Assembly (NCBI GenBank): GCA_014376885.1
Contig: JACMQR010000145.1
Location: 1-29,892 of the forward strand
Direction of reading: 5' to 3'
Length of the DNA stretch: 29,892 nt
Origin: Polaromonas sp.
Lineage (GTDB): Bacteria; Pseudomonadota; Gammaproteobacteria; Burkholderiales; Burkholderiaceae_C
Shown piece after piece: positions 8,201-14,957 of the stretch. A program made the translations under genes and the position numbers. The notes beneath the pieces were generated by a model. That model worked only from the letters and a program-made list of their open reading frames with translations, did no database searches and had not been told where the DNA came from. Position 1 is the stretch's first letter, and each line of letters begins with the position of its first letter.

Positions 8201-8723
8201 CGGAACGCTGCAACTCCAGGTAAAAGCGCTGCCCGAACAAGGCGGAGAAATACCGTGCGCAGTCGCTGGCCCGCGCGGTGTCGCCCTGCACCAGCGCCTG
8301 GCCGACAGCGCCGCGCTGCGCGCCCGACAGGGCGATCAGGCCCGCGTTGAGTTCCTGCAGCCATTGCAGCTTGACGACCGCCTGGCCCTGCACCACGTTT
8401 TTCGTCCAGGCGCGGGTGATCAGCTCGCACAAATTGAGGTAGCCGGTGTGGTTTTGCACCAGCAGCAGCAGGCGCGACGCCGGGCTGCCGGCGTCCTTGC
8501 CCGGTGATTCAAGCCAGATGTCCGCACCGATCAGCGGTTTGACGCCGTTTTTGCGCCCTTCCTTGTAAAACTTCACCGCCCCGAACAGGTTGCTCAGGTC
8601 GGTGATGGCCAGCGCGGGTTGCTGGTCGGCGGCGGCGGCCTGGACGATTTCATCGATGCGGTTGGTGCCGTCGACAACTGAAAATTCGGTGTGGATTCTT
8701 AAATGGACAAACATGCGCTTCAT
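5205..8723 (-). CDS. dnaE: DNA polymerase III subunit alpha
   Basis: Catalytic subunit of the replicative polymerase, 1172 residues, close to the E. coli length (1160). The N-terminal PHP domain begins at MFVHLRIHTEFSVVDG. The polymerase palm is in the region 345-580, with GPGRGSGAGSLVAYAL (366-380) and PDFDID, whose Asp409 and Asp411 pair with Asp576 in VKFDFLGL as the expected metal-binding triad. Fingers and tandem helix-hairpin-helix region follow (YGFNKSHSAAYALL, YGLGAIKGTG), then an OB-fold region near LLAGIVTDLRIINGNRGK. A second ATG three codons in (8714) could be the true start. It is convergent with tolA and divergent from trhO. The last codons overlap a repeat element. Confidence 0.98.
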   Translation of the reverse strand: MKRMFVHLRIHTEFSVVDGTNRIDEIVQAAAADQQPALAITDLSNLFGAVKFYKEGRKNGVKPLIGADIWLESPGKDAGSPASRLLLLVQNHTGYLNLCELITRAWTKNVVQGQAVVKLQWLQELNAGLIALSGAQRGAVGQALVQGDTARASDCARYFSALFGQRFYLELQRSGHVDDERHVTAAVQLASTLKLPVAATHPVQFLTYDDYEAHEARVCISEGEILGNARRVRKFTREQYFKTSAQMTELFADVPSALANTVEIARRCSLTLELGKPMLPEFPTPEVGGVRMPAEDYFRHTSFEGLEERLAHLYPTPAIRDAKRPEYVARLEFEINTILKMGFPGYFLIVGDFIQWAKANGCPVGPGRGSGAGSLVAYALKITDLDPLRYNLLFERFLNPERVSMPDFDIDFCQGNRDRVIDYVKDKYGHSAVSQIVTFGTMAARAAIRDVGRVLDFPYGFCDGISKLIPNKPGQAVTLQLIPAERKKNDKLVYALEAEPLLAEREAKEEDVRTLLELARKLEGLTRNVGMHAGGVLIAPGKLTDFCPLYLQPGSTSAVSQFDKNDVEAIGLVKFDFLGLATLTILEIAKEFIIARYPAQKDFSFENLPLDDARVYRLFADGKTEAVFQFESIGMQRMLKDARPDRLEDLIAMNALYRPGPMDLIPTYIARKQGKEVPEYPDPRVKPMLEETYGIMVYQEQVMQTAQILGGYSLGGADMLRRAMGKKDEKEMAQHREIFRKGAGLNGLGEDKADEVFDLMEKFAGYGFNKSHSAAYALLAYHTAWLKVHFPAEFFAANMTVEMDDTDKLKILFGDAHKMGLSFEVPDINQGDYRFEPITAKSVRYGLGAIKGTGQQAIAAIVATRKEGGPFTSLFDFCLRVDRSKMNKRAVEALIKGGAFDSLHLNRAELMASVERAFDFAAAAQANVNQCGLFDMPDSHAASTQEPELVEMPMFGVKARLVLEKTAIGFYLSGHLFDEVEQEVRQFAKRKIDDLIDSRDPQLLAGIVTDLRIINGNRGKLIIFKLDDKTDALEVSVDEATFNAHRNLLKEDELVVVQGTLQGASERFGRRFKVAQIWDLESARCRFGKFLRVAVNGRAPDISKLVRDFPPRQGLADQAETSRGLPVRLSLRRDSATAELQLGDAAKFFPTDAALASWMAQADKGLAKIVYE

Positions 8724-8767
8724 TTTAGGACGCGGCCTTGGCCGGCCGCCGGCTCCCTGGCCCGGCC

Positions 8768-8793
8768 TTGGCAGACGCCGCCCTGCCTACAAT
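8768..8793 (+). promoter_or_regulatory. Possible promoter of trhO
   Basis: TACAAT at 8788-8793 resembles a sigma-70 -10 box and lies only nine bases before the trhO ATG, so transcription would start at or just before the first codon (leaderless or nearly so). TTGGCA at 8768-8773 resembles a -35 box but the 14-base spacing is short, so the -35 part is weak. Confidence 0.4.
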
Positions 8794-8802
8794 TGCGGCA
8801 TC

Positions 8803-9591
8803 ATGCAAATTTTGAACATTGCGGCCTACAAGTTCGTGGCGCTGGACGGCTTGCCCGCGCTGCAGAACGCCTTGACCCAGGCGCTGGCAGCGCGCGGCGT
8901 AATGGGCACGGTGCTGCTGGCCGATGAAGGCATCAACCTTTTCCTGGCAGCCGACAGCGCGGCCATTCATGATTTTTTGGCATGGCTGCGGCTTGACCGG
9001 CGCTTTGAGGACCTCAGCCCCCGGCAAAGCTGGTCGACAGCAGCGCCGTTTGCCAAACTGCAGGTCAGGATCAAGCCGGAAATCATCCGCATGAACCATC
9101 CAGCGGTTCGTCCGCAGGCAGGCCGCGCGCCGGCCGTCGATGCCGCCACATTCAGGCGCTGGCTGGACAATGGCCAGGACGACGGCGGCCGGCCCGTTGT
9201 GGCGCTGGACACGCGCAACACCTATGAAACCGATGCGGGCACCTTCCGGCAGGCCATCGACTGGCGGCTGGAAAAATTCACCGATTTCCCGCAGGCGCTG
9301 CTGGACCACAGCCATGAGCTGGCGGACAAAACCGTCGTGACCTTTTGCACCGGCGGCATTCGCTGCGAAAAAGCCGCGCTGTTCATCCGCAACGCCGGTA
9401 TTGCGCATGCTTTTCAGTTGAACGGCGGCATCTTGAGCTACTTTGACGCCTGCGGCTCCGCGCATTTCGAGGGCGAATGCTTTGTCTTTGACGCCCGGCG
9501 GGGAGTGGATGCGGCACAACGGCCGCGCGTCGACATTGGCGCATCGTCCGACAGCGCTGCCAGGCAGGCTGTGGGATGCTTGCCTGCCTGA
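8803..9591 (+). CDS. trhO: tRNA uridine(34) hydroxylase TrhO (rhodanese domain)
   Basis: Oxygen-dependent hydroxylase that makes 5-hydroxyuridine at the wobble position of some tRNAs (formerly YceA/UPF0176). The 262 residues contain an N-terminal ferredoxin-like domain (ILNIAAYKFVALDG, GTVLLADEGINLFLA) and a rhodanese domain from about 115. The active loop is FCTGGIRCEKAA, with Cys182 at the catalytic position and Cys188 six residues on; NGGILSYF follows. It is shorter than E. coli TrhO (about 350), lacking the C-terminal Cys-rich tail, as in many short family members. The open frame continues upstream into dnaE, but the ATG at 8803 starts exactly where family similarity begins. Confidence 0.9.
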   Translation: MQILNIAAYKFVALDGLPALQNALTQALAARGVMGTVLLADEGINLFLAADSAAIHDFLAWLRLDRRFEDLSPRQSWSTAAPFAKLQVRIKPEIIRMNHPAVRPQAGRAPAVDAATFRRWLDNGQDDGGRPVVALDTRNTYETDAGTFRQAIDWRLEKFTDFPQALLDHSHELADKTVVTFCTGGIRCEKAALFIRNAGIAHAFQLNGGILSYFDACGSAHFEGECFVFDARRGVDAAQRPRVDIGASSDSAARQAVGCLPA

Positions 9592-9608
9592 ACCTGACGG
9601 ATTTCGCC

Positions 9609-10916
9609 ATGCCTTCTTTGCAAACCGCCTTTCCCATCGCTGTAGCGGAAATGCCGCTGGCCTTGCGCTTTGCGCAGGTTCGCCGGCAAACCGAACGCCT
9701 GATCGAGCCGCTGAGCGCGGAGGACTGCCAGCTCCAGTCGATGCCCGACGCCAGCCCGGCCAAATGGCACCTGGCCCACCTGAGCTGGTTTTTCGAAACC
9801 TTTGTGCTGGAGCGCTTCGAGCCGCGCTTTCAGCCGTTTGACGCCGGTTTTCGCATCTTGTTCAACAGCTACTACAACGGCGTGGGCGACAAATACCCGC
9901 GCCCCAGCCGTGGCCTGATCAGCCGGCCGTCGCTCAAGGAGGTGCTGGCCTACCGCCGGCAGGTCGATACCCGGGTGCTAGAGGTGATCTCATGCGTTGG
10001 CGATGTCCATCGGGCAGAGCTGGCGCAGCTGGTCGAGCTGGGTTTGCACCATGAGCAGCAGCACCAGGAACTGCTGCTGACCGACATCCAGCATGCGCTG
10101 CACTTCAACCCGCAGCATCCGGCCTACGCCGGGCGCTGGCCGCTGGCCAGCACGGCCCCGCAGCCACTGCGCTGGCATGCCTACAGCGGCGGCCTGGAGG
10201 CCCACGGATTTGACCCTGGCCTGGATGGCGCGTTTGCGTTCGACAATGAAACGCCGCGTCACCTGGCCTACCTGGCGCCTTTCGAGCTGGCCAGCCGGCT
10301 GGTCACCAATGGCGAGCTGATGGCCTTCATGGCCGATGCGGGCTACCAGCGGCCCGAGCTGTGGCTGGCGCTGGGCTGGGACTGGGTGAAGGCCGGCCAG
10401 CGCAGCCTGCCGCTGTACTGGCAGGGCAAGGCGGGCAGCTACCGCCATTTCACCCTGCAGGGGCTGCTGGCGGTGGACCCGAACACGCCGGCCTGCCACC
10501 TCAGCTACTTTGAGGCCGACGCGCTGGCGCGCTGGGCCGGGGCGCGGTTGCCGACCGAGTTCGAGTGGGAGCATGCCGCCCGCCGGCTGCCTGCCGCACA
10601 GGCCAAGCTGGGCAACTTTGTCGAAATGGCGGCTTTCCACCCGCTGCCCCAGCAGCAGGCGAGCTTGGAGGCGCCGGCGCAGATGATGGGCGATGTGTGG
10701 GAATGGACCCAGTCCAACTACACCCCCTACCCCGGCTACCGGCCGTGGGAAGGTCTGGTGGGCGAATACAGCGGCAAGTTCATGTGCAACCAGTTCGTGC
10801 TGCGCGGCGGCTCCTGCGCCACGCCGCAGAGCCACATCCGGGCCAGCTACCGCAATTTCTTTGCGCCAGACGCGCAGTGGCAGTTCAGCGGTGTGCGTCT
10901 GGCACGCGACGTCTGA
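9609..10916 (+). CDS. egtB: EgtB-type non-haem iron sulfoxide synthase
   Basis: Predicted ergothioneine-pathway enzyme that joins a sulfur donor to trimethylhistidine (hercynine) using O2 and Fe(II). With the ATG at 9609 it has 435 residues; an ATG at 9576 would overlap trhO by 16 bases. An N-terminal DinB-like domain carries WHLAH (His54/His57) and HHEQQHQE (His148-x3-His152-x-Glu154), the iron-ligand pattern. A C-terminal formylglycine-enzyme-like domain is shown by LPTEFEWEHAAR, GDVWEWTQSNYTPYPGY and VLRGGSCATPQSHIRASYRNFF. The usual partner, the histidine methyltransferase EgtD, is not adjacent. The selenoneine enzyme SenA belongs to the same family and cannot be excluded by sequence reading alone, but no senB or selD is nearby. 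Confidence 0.88.
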   Translation: MPSLQTAFPIAVAEMPLALRFAQVRRQTERLIEPLSAEDCQLQSMPDASPAKWHLAHLSWFFETFVLERFEPRFQPFDAGFRILFNSYYNGVGDKYPRPSRGLISRPSLKEVLAYRRQVDTRVLEVISCVGDVHRAELAQLVELGLHHEQQHQELLLTDIQHALHFNPQHPAYAGRWPLASTAPQPLRWHAYSGGLEAHGFDPGLDGAFAFDNETPRHLAYLAPFELASRLVTNGELMAFMADAGYQRPELWLALGWDWVKAGQRSLPLYWQGKAGSYRHFTLQGLLAVDPNTPACHLSYFEADALARWAGARLPTEFEWEHAARRLPAAQAKLGNFVEMAAFHPLPQQQASLEAPAQMMGDVWEWTQSNYTPYPGYRPWEGLVGEYSGKFMCNQFVLRGGSCATPQSHIRASYRNFFAPDAQWQFSGVRLARDV

Positions 10917-10920
10917 GCGC

Positions 10921-10947
10921 CGGCCACGGCCAGCTTGTCCGTGGCCG
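10921..10947. terminator. Convergent hairpin between egtB and wrbA-like gene
   Basis: Perfect 9-base-pair GC stem CGGCCACGG / CCGTGGCCG with a 9-base loop, in the 48-base gap between two convergent genes. There is no T-run on either side, so it could be a weak bidirectional terminator or a transcript-end stabiliser. Confidence 0.5.
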
Positions 10948-10964
10948 AGCTGGGCGCTTTGCCG

Positions 10965-11546
10965 TCAGCGGCGAAAGCGCTCGGCCACACCGGCCACCCG
11001 CTCGCCGAAACTGCGCGCGGTTTCCAGGTCGCCGGGCGCCATTTCACCCGCGCTGGCGTCTGACGGCGATTGCGCCATCGCGCCGCTGTAGGAGCCCAGG
11101 AAATTGGCGTCGTTGCGCTGCGCGGCCTTGCTGCTGCTGGGCAGGATGCCCTGGCTGACCCAGATGCCGCCGTGCTGCATGGCCAGGGTGAACAGGTAGT
11201 TCAGCGTCGAGGACTTGTCGCCATTGGGCGCCGCGCTGTTGGTGAAGCCGGCAAACAGCTTGTCCTTCCAGGTCTCGGTGTACCAGGGCTTGGAGGAGGC
11301 GTCGGCAAACCGTTTGAACTGCCAGCTGACGCTGCCCATGTAGGTTGGCGAGCCCATGATGATGGCATCGGCAGCGGCCAGCTGCTCCCAGCCTCCGGCA
11401 GGCAGGTTGCCCTCGCCATCGATGGCGATGAGCTCGGCGCCAGCGCCGGCCGCCACGGCCTGGGCCATGCGCTGGGTGTGGCCATAGCCGGAGTGGTAGA
11501 TGACCACGATGACCGGCTCGCGGGAGGCGTCAGCGGTCTGCATCAT
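10965..11546 (-). CDS. Flavodoxin-family NAD(P)H:quinone oxidoreductase (WrbA-like)
   Basis: FMN-binding flavodoxin-like protein of 193 residues, probably a soluble NAD(P)H-dependent quinone reductase. The FMN phosphate loop is YHSGYGHTQRMA (about 17-28). The flavin-ring loop is GSPTYMGSVSWQFKRFAD, and a WrbA-like stretch follows (LFAGFTNSAAPNGDKSSTLNYLF, QHGGIWVSQG). The C-terminus (DLETARSFGERVA) is also typical. Two adjacent ATGs (11546 and 11543) are equally good starts. It lies downstream of pirin in the same direction but separated by 184 bases with no gene, so it may have its own promoter. It differs from E. coli WrbA in several positions, so I do not give that symbol. Confidence 0.85.
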   Translation of the reverse strand: MMQTADASREPVIVVIYHSGYGHTQRMAQAVAAGAGAELIAIDGEGNLPAGGWEQLAAADAIIMGSPTYMGSVSWQFKRFADASSKPWYTETWKDKLFAGFTNSAAPNGDKSSTLNYLFTLAMQHGGIWVSQGILPSSSKAAQRNDANFLGSYSGAMAQSPSDASAGEMAPGDLETARSFGERVAGVAERFRR

Positions 11547-11730
11547 GCTTGCCCCCGGTTGCCGTCAAGGCGCCAGGCGCCAGTGCCCCGGACAGCGACC
11601 GCCGGCAGGCGGCAGCCTGGCGGCGAAAAAGGGTTTTGCAGGGATGACAACACGGTAGATCCTTTGGGGGAAGTGAACAGGAAAACAAACAACCAAGACG
11701 TCTTTTGCCGCCAGCCGCAGGCCGGTGCGC

Positions 11731-12432
11731 TCAAGGCGCCAGGTCAAACACCAGGACCTCGGCCGATTGGCCGTGTCCCAGGCGCAGCTCGCCGTGCAAC
11801 TGTAATGCCAGCGCATCGCCGGCGTGCAGGGTCTGCCCGTTCACCTCAAGCTGGCCGCGCACCAGTTGCACATAGGCCTTGCGCTGCGGATCAAGCGCCA
11901 GCGTTGCCGACTCGCTGCCGTCAAACAGGCCCGCATACAGCCGGGCGTCGGCATGAATCAAGACCGAGCCCTGCGCGCCATCGGGCGCTGCCACCAGCCG
12001 CAGCACGCCGCGCTTGTCCTGCTCGGAGAACGTCTTTTGCGCGTAGCCGGGGGCGATTCCGACCACGTTGGGCTCGATCCAGATTTGCAGGAAATGCGTC
12101 GTCTGGTCCGCGGCGTGGTTGAACTCGCTGTGCTGCACGCCGGTGCCCGCGCTCATGCGCTGCACGTCGCCCGGCGGAATGCCCTTTACATTGCCCAGGC
12201 TGTCCTGGTGCGCCAGCTCGCCGCTCAGTACATAGCTGATGATTTCCATGTTCTGGTGGCTGTGGGTGCCAAAGCCCCGGCCGGCGGCAATGCGGTCTTC
12301 ATTGATCACCCGCAAGTTGCCGAACCCCATGTGCTGCGGGTCGTGGTAGCCGGCAAAGGAAAAGGAATGAAATGATTTGAGCCAGCCGTGGTCGGCGTAG
12401 CCCCGTTCGGCGGAGGTTCTCAAGGTCATCAT
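11731..12432 (-). CDS. Pirin family bicupin protein (YhhW-like)
   Basis: Bicupin iron protein of 233 residues. Bacterial relatives such as E. coli YhhW show quercetin 2,3-dioxygenase activity in vitro; the physiological role is unclear. The N-terminal cupin holds GTHSHQNMEIISYVLSGELAHQD and GVQHSEFNH, giving His57, His59, His101 and Glu103, which match the known pirin metal ligands in spacing. FHSFSFAGYHDP and GFGNLRVINEDRIAAGRGF near the start are family hallmarks. It is transcribed away from a LysR gene across a 115-base spacer that holds a strong palindrome, so control by that regulator is plausible. Confidence 0.92.
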   Translation of the reverse strand: MMTLRTSAERGYADHGWLKSFHSFSFAGYHDPQHMGFGNLRVINEDRIAAGRGFGTHSHQNMEIISYVLSGELAHQDSLGNVKGIPPGDVQRMSAGTGVQHSEFNHAADQTTHFLQIWIEPNVVGIAPGYAQKTFSEQDKRGVLRLVAAPDGAQGSVLIHADARLYAGLFDGSESATLALDPQRKAYVQLVRGQLEVNGQTLHAGDALALQLHGELRLGHGQSAEVLVFDLAP

Positions 12433-12515
12433 GACGGCCCTTTCAAGGCAGGTTGCAATGCCCTGACTTTAGACCCCGCCGGCGCTCCCTTCGTTGCAGC
12501 GGTTTGCTGGCATCA

Positions 12516-12530
12516 TTCAAATGATTTGAA
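12516..12530. promoter_or_regulatory. Candidate LysR-type operator
   Basis: TTCAAATGATTTGAA is a perfect 7+1+7 palindrome and contains the T-N11-A spacing typical of LysR-type binding sites. It lies 17 bases before the lysR start and about 83 bases upstream of the pirin start, where a regulator could repress its own gene and activate pirin. Confidence 0.6.
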
Positions 12531-12547
12531 CCTTCAACCGGGCAACA

Positions 12548-13531
12548 ATGCACCCTTCGCAACGCGACGCGCTCAGCCCCGAGGCCATCCGGCTGATCGA
12601 CGCAATTCACAGCAGCGGCAGCATGGCGGCGGCGGCCCGGCTGCTCGGCGTGGTGCCCAGCGCTCTGACCTACCGCGCGCGCCAGCTGGAAGAGGCCCTG
12701 GATGTGCTGCTGTTCGACCGCTCGTCGCGCCGGGCCAGGCTGACGGCAGCCGGCCATGAACTGCTGCGCGAAGGCAACCGCCTGCTGCTCGAACTCGACG
12801 CCATTGCCAACCGCGTCAAGCGGGTGGCCGCCGGCTGGGAGCCGCTGCTCACGCTGGCGGTCGACAGCGCCATCTCGCGCACCACCGTGCTGGAGCTGTG
12901 CGAGGCGTTTTTTGCACTGGCCTCGCCCACCCGCCTGAAGCTGCGGGAAGAAGCGCTGTCCGGCACGCTGGAGGCGCTGACGTCGGGCCAGGCCGACCTG
13001 GCCATCGGCGTGGCGCTCGAGCCGGCGGCCGACAAGTCGGTGCAAAGCCGGCCGCTGGGCAGCCTGCATTTTGTGTACGCCGTGGCACCCCACCATCCGC
13101 TGGCCAGCGCCCCTGAACCGGTGCCGGACGCGCTGCTCATGGGGCACCGCGCCGTGGCCGTGGCCGATTCGGTGCAGCGCGGCAGCGGCGTGACCAGCGG
13201 ACTGCTCGGCGGCCAGGACATTTTCACCGTGCCGGGAATGCAGGAAAAGCTCGCTGCCCAGCTGCGCGGGCTGGGCGGCGGCTTTTTGCCCGAGTACCTG
13301 GCGCGTCCGCACATCGCCGCCGGGCGGCTGGTCGAAAAACAGATGCAGCGGGCCGCGCGGGTGGTGCCGATGCGCTACGCCTGGCGCTGCCTGCCGGCCG
13401 GCGCCGAAGGCCGGGCCCTGCAGTGGTGGCTGGCGCAGCTGGGCAATCCGGCGACCCGGCAGGCGCTGCTGGAGCGGGCCCATTCGCCGCAAATCGGCAC
13501 GGGCGGCAAACCCGCAGTGCCTGCGGTGTAG
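12548..13531 (+). CDS. LysR family transcriptional regulator
   Basis: Regulator of 327 residues. The winged helix-turn-helix occupies about residues 10-70 (IRLIDAIHSSGSMAAAARLLGVVPSALTYRARQLEE, then LLFDRSSRRARLTAAGHELL). The remaining part is the periplasmic-binding-protein-like effector domain (about 95-305). The inducer is unknown. It is divergent from a pirin gene and the wrbA-like gene, an arrangement that suggests it controls them, perhaps in response to quinones or oxidants (inference). The ATG at 12548 places the HTH at the usual distance from the N-terminus. Confidence 0.92.
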   Translation: MHPSQRDALSPEAIRLIDAIHSSGSMAAAARLLGVVPSALTYRARQLEEALDVLLFDRSSRRARLTAAGHELLREGNRLLLELDAIANRVKRVAAGWEPLLTLAVDSAISRTTVLELCEAFFALASPTRLKLREEALSGTLEALTSGQADLAIGVALEPAADKSVQSRPLGSLHFVYAVAPHHPLASAPEPVPDALLMGHRAVAVADSVQRGSGVTSGLLGGQDIFTVPGMQEKLAAQLRGLGGGFLPEYLARPHIAAGRLVEKQMQRAARVVPMRYAWRCLPAGAEGRALQWWLAQLGNPATRQALLERAHSPQIGTGGKPAVPAV

Positions 13532-13590
13532 AGTAGGCCCATGGTGCCTGTTTCGTCGGGCGCCGCGCCCCGGGGCAAATCGCTGCTGAG

Positions 13591-13635
13591 CTTTCTTTGT
13601 TTGCCTTTCCTTTCACTTTCTTTCTTTCTTTCCTA
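13591..13635 (+). repeat. Pyrimidine-rich CTTT tract
   Basis: A nearly pure C/T stretch with several CTTT units, followed by AAAAAGTAAAAAAG just before the next gene. An open frame reads through it and would add 20 hydrophobic residues to that gene's N-terminus, but these look like a product of the low-complexity sequence rather than a signal peptide. Confidence 0.6.
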
Positions 13636-13656
13636 CTCAGAAAAAGTAAAAAAGCC

Positions 13657-14739
13657 ATGCCCAAAAAACCAGCCCCCGCTTTTGCGTCTTCTAATCTCGA
13701 ACCCGCCGCGCAGCGCCATATCGCCGTGGTGGGCGCCGGCATTGCCGGCATCACCTGCGCGCGCACGCTGATCCAGGCCGGCCACCGGGTCACAGTGTTT
13801 GAAAAAAGCCGCAGCGCTGGCGGTCGCATGTCGACCCGCAGCACCGAATTTGGCAGCTTTGACCACGGCGCGCAGTACTTCACCGTGCGCGATGAGCGGT
13901 TTGAACATGCCCTGGCCACCGCCACCGGCTTGGTGCGGCCCTGGAGCGCGAACACCGTGCGGGTGCTGGACGACTCGGGCCAGGTGGTGGCCGCCTCGCT
14001 GCCGGCCAAGGAGTCGCACTGGGTGGCCACGCCAGGCATGAATGCGCTGGTGCTCCAGTGGGCCCAGCCCTTGCTGGACGCCGACCGGCTGGTGCTGGAC
14101 ACCCGCGTCGTCTATATCGAGGAAGACAAGCTGGACCCGCAGCGCTGGCAGCTGCAGACCGACGGTCCGGGCGCCGGCGTGCATTCCGGCTTTGACGCGG
14201 TGGTGCTGGCGATTCCCGCGCCGCAGGCCCATGCCCTGCTGCGCGATTCGGAGCAGGCCGCAGCCCTGTCGGCTGACGTGGCCGGCGTGAACGTCGCGCC
14301 CTGCTGGACCTTGATGGTGGCGTTTCCGCAGGCGCAGCAACCAACGCTGCAAAGCCTGGGGCCGCAATGGAACGCGGCGCGCAGCACCCACCACCGGATT
14401 TCGTGGATGGCCCGGGAATCGTCCAAGCCGGGGCGCGGCCCGATCGAACGCTGGACGGTGCAGGCCAGCCCGGCGTGGTCGCAGCGCCATCTCGAAGACG
14501 ATGCCGAGCGGGTCAAGGCCAAGCTGCTCAAGGCGTTTGCCGAAGTCACCGGCATCCGCGCCGAGCCGCCCTACGCCTCGGTGCACCGGTGGCGCTATGC
14601 GCAGACCACCCGGCCACTCGGCAAGACCCACGCCTGGGATGCCGATGCGCGCATCGGCGCCTGCGGCGACTGGTGCCTCGGCCACCGGGTCGAGGACGGC
14701 TTTGTGTCCGGCCTGGAAATGGCGCTGGCGATAGCCTGA
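13657..14739 (+). CDS. FAD-dependent amine oxidase/renalase-like oxidoreductase
   Basis: Flavoprotein of about 360 residues from the ATG at 13657. The Rossmann FAD-binding motif is IAVVGAGIAGITCARTL (Gly26, Gly28, Gly31), followed by VTVFEKSRSAGGRMSTR and a DHGAQYFT segment, the pattern of renalase-like NAD(P)/FAD oxidoreductases. The C-terminal FAD-binding segment is ACGDWCLGHRVEDGFVSGLEMA. The substrate is unknown. The frame opens earlier at 13597, but that extension is encoded by a low-complexity pyrimidine tract, so I reject it. It lies between lysR and gluQRS, all on the plus strand, with a repeat-filled gap of about 200 bases after it. Confidence 0.85.
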   Translation: MPKKPAPAFASSNLEPAAQRHIAVVGAGIAGITCARTLIQAGHRVTVFEKSRSAGGRMSTRSTEFGSFDHGAQYFTVRDERFEHALATATGLVRPWSANTVRVLDDSGQVVAASLPAKESHWVATPGMNALVLQWAQPLLDADRLVLDTRVVYIEEDKLDPQRWQLQTDGPGAGVHSGFDAVVLAIPAPQAHALLRDSEQAAALSADVAGVNVAPCWTLMVAFPQAQQPTLQSLGPQWNAARSTHHRISWMARESSKPGRGPIERWTVQASPAWSQRHLEDDAERVKAKLLKAFAEVTGIRAEPPYASVHRWRYAQTTRPLGKTHAWDADARIGACGDWCLGHRVEDGFVSGLEMALAIA

Positions 14740-14802
14740 CGGGTTGAGGGACGCAGCAGCATGGAGGCGAGCGAACCCGGTGCCGCAAAGCGCATAGCTG
14801 CG

Positions 14803-14836
14803 TCAGGCCCCTCAGGGGGCACACCACGCGCAGCAA
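14803..14836 (+). repeat. Partial family B repeat
   Basis: A CAGGCCCCTCAGGGGGC hairpin followed by ACACCACGCGCAGC resembles the middle of the family B element. It is flanked by two similar short units, GCAAAGCGCATAGCTGCG (from about 14784) and GCAAAGCACATGACTGCG (from about 14833), so this gap holds several decayed pieces. Confidence 0.5.
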
Positions 14837-14868
14837 AGCACATGACTGCGCCCGTCTCAACCCAGCCA

Positions 14869-14957
14869 GGGCCGCGGAACTGGCTCTGCCAGGCCGCAGG
14901 CGCAGCAGCCCCCCCGGGGGGCGGCGAACCACGCATAGCGGGGAGCGTGGGGGCCAT
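14869..14957 (+). repeat. Interspersed GC-rich repeat, family B copy 2
   Basis: Aligns over 89 bases without gaps to 2311-2399. Its central run of seven C followed by six G (about 14909-14921) forms the same hairpin. The element's right end, GGGAGCGTGGGGGCCATC, runs into the beginning of gluQRS and includes the probable GTG start codon at 14947. Confidence 0.8.

Noticed and set aside
13597..13656. Hydrophobic N-terminal extension resembling a signal peptide on the FAD oxidoreductase
   Set aside because: It is encoded by a low-complexity CTTT tract, and family similarity begins after the ATG at 13657.
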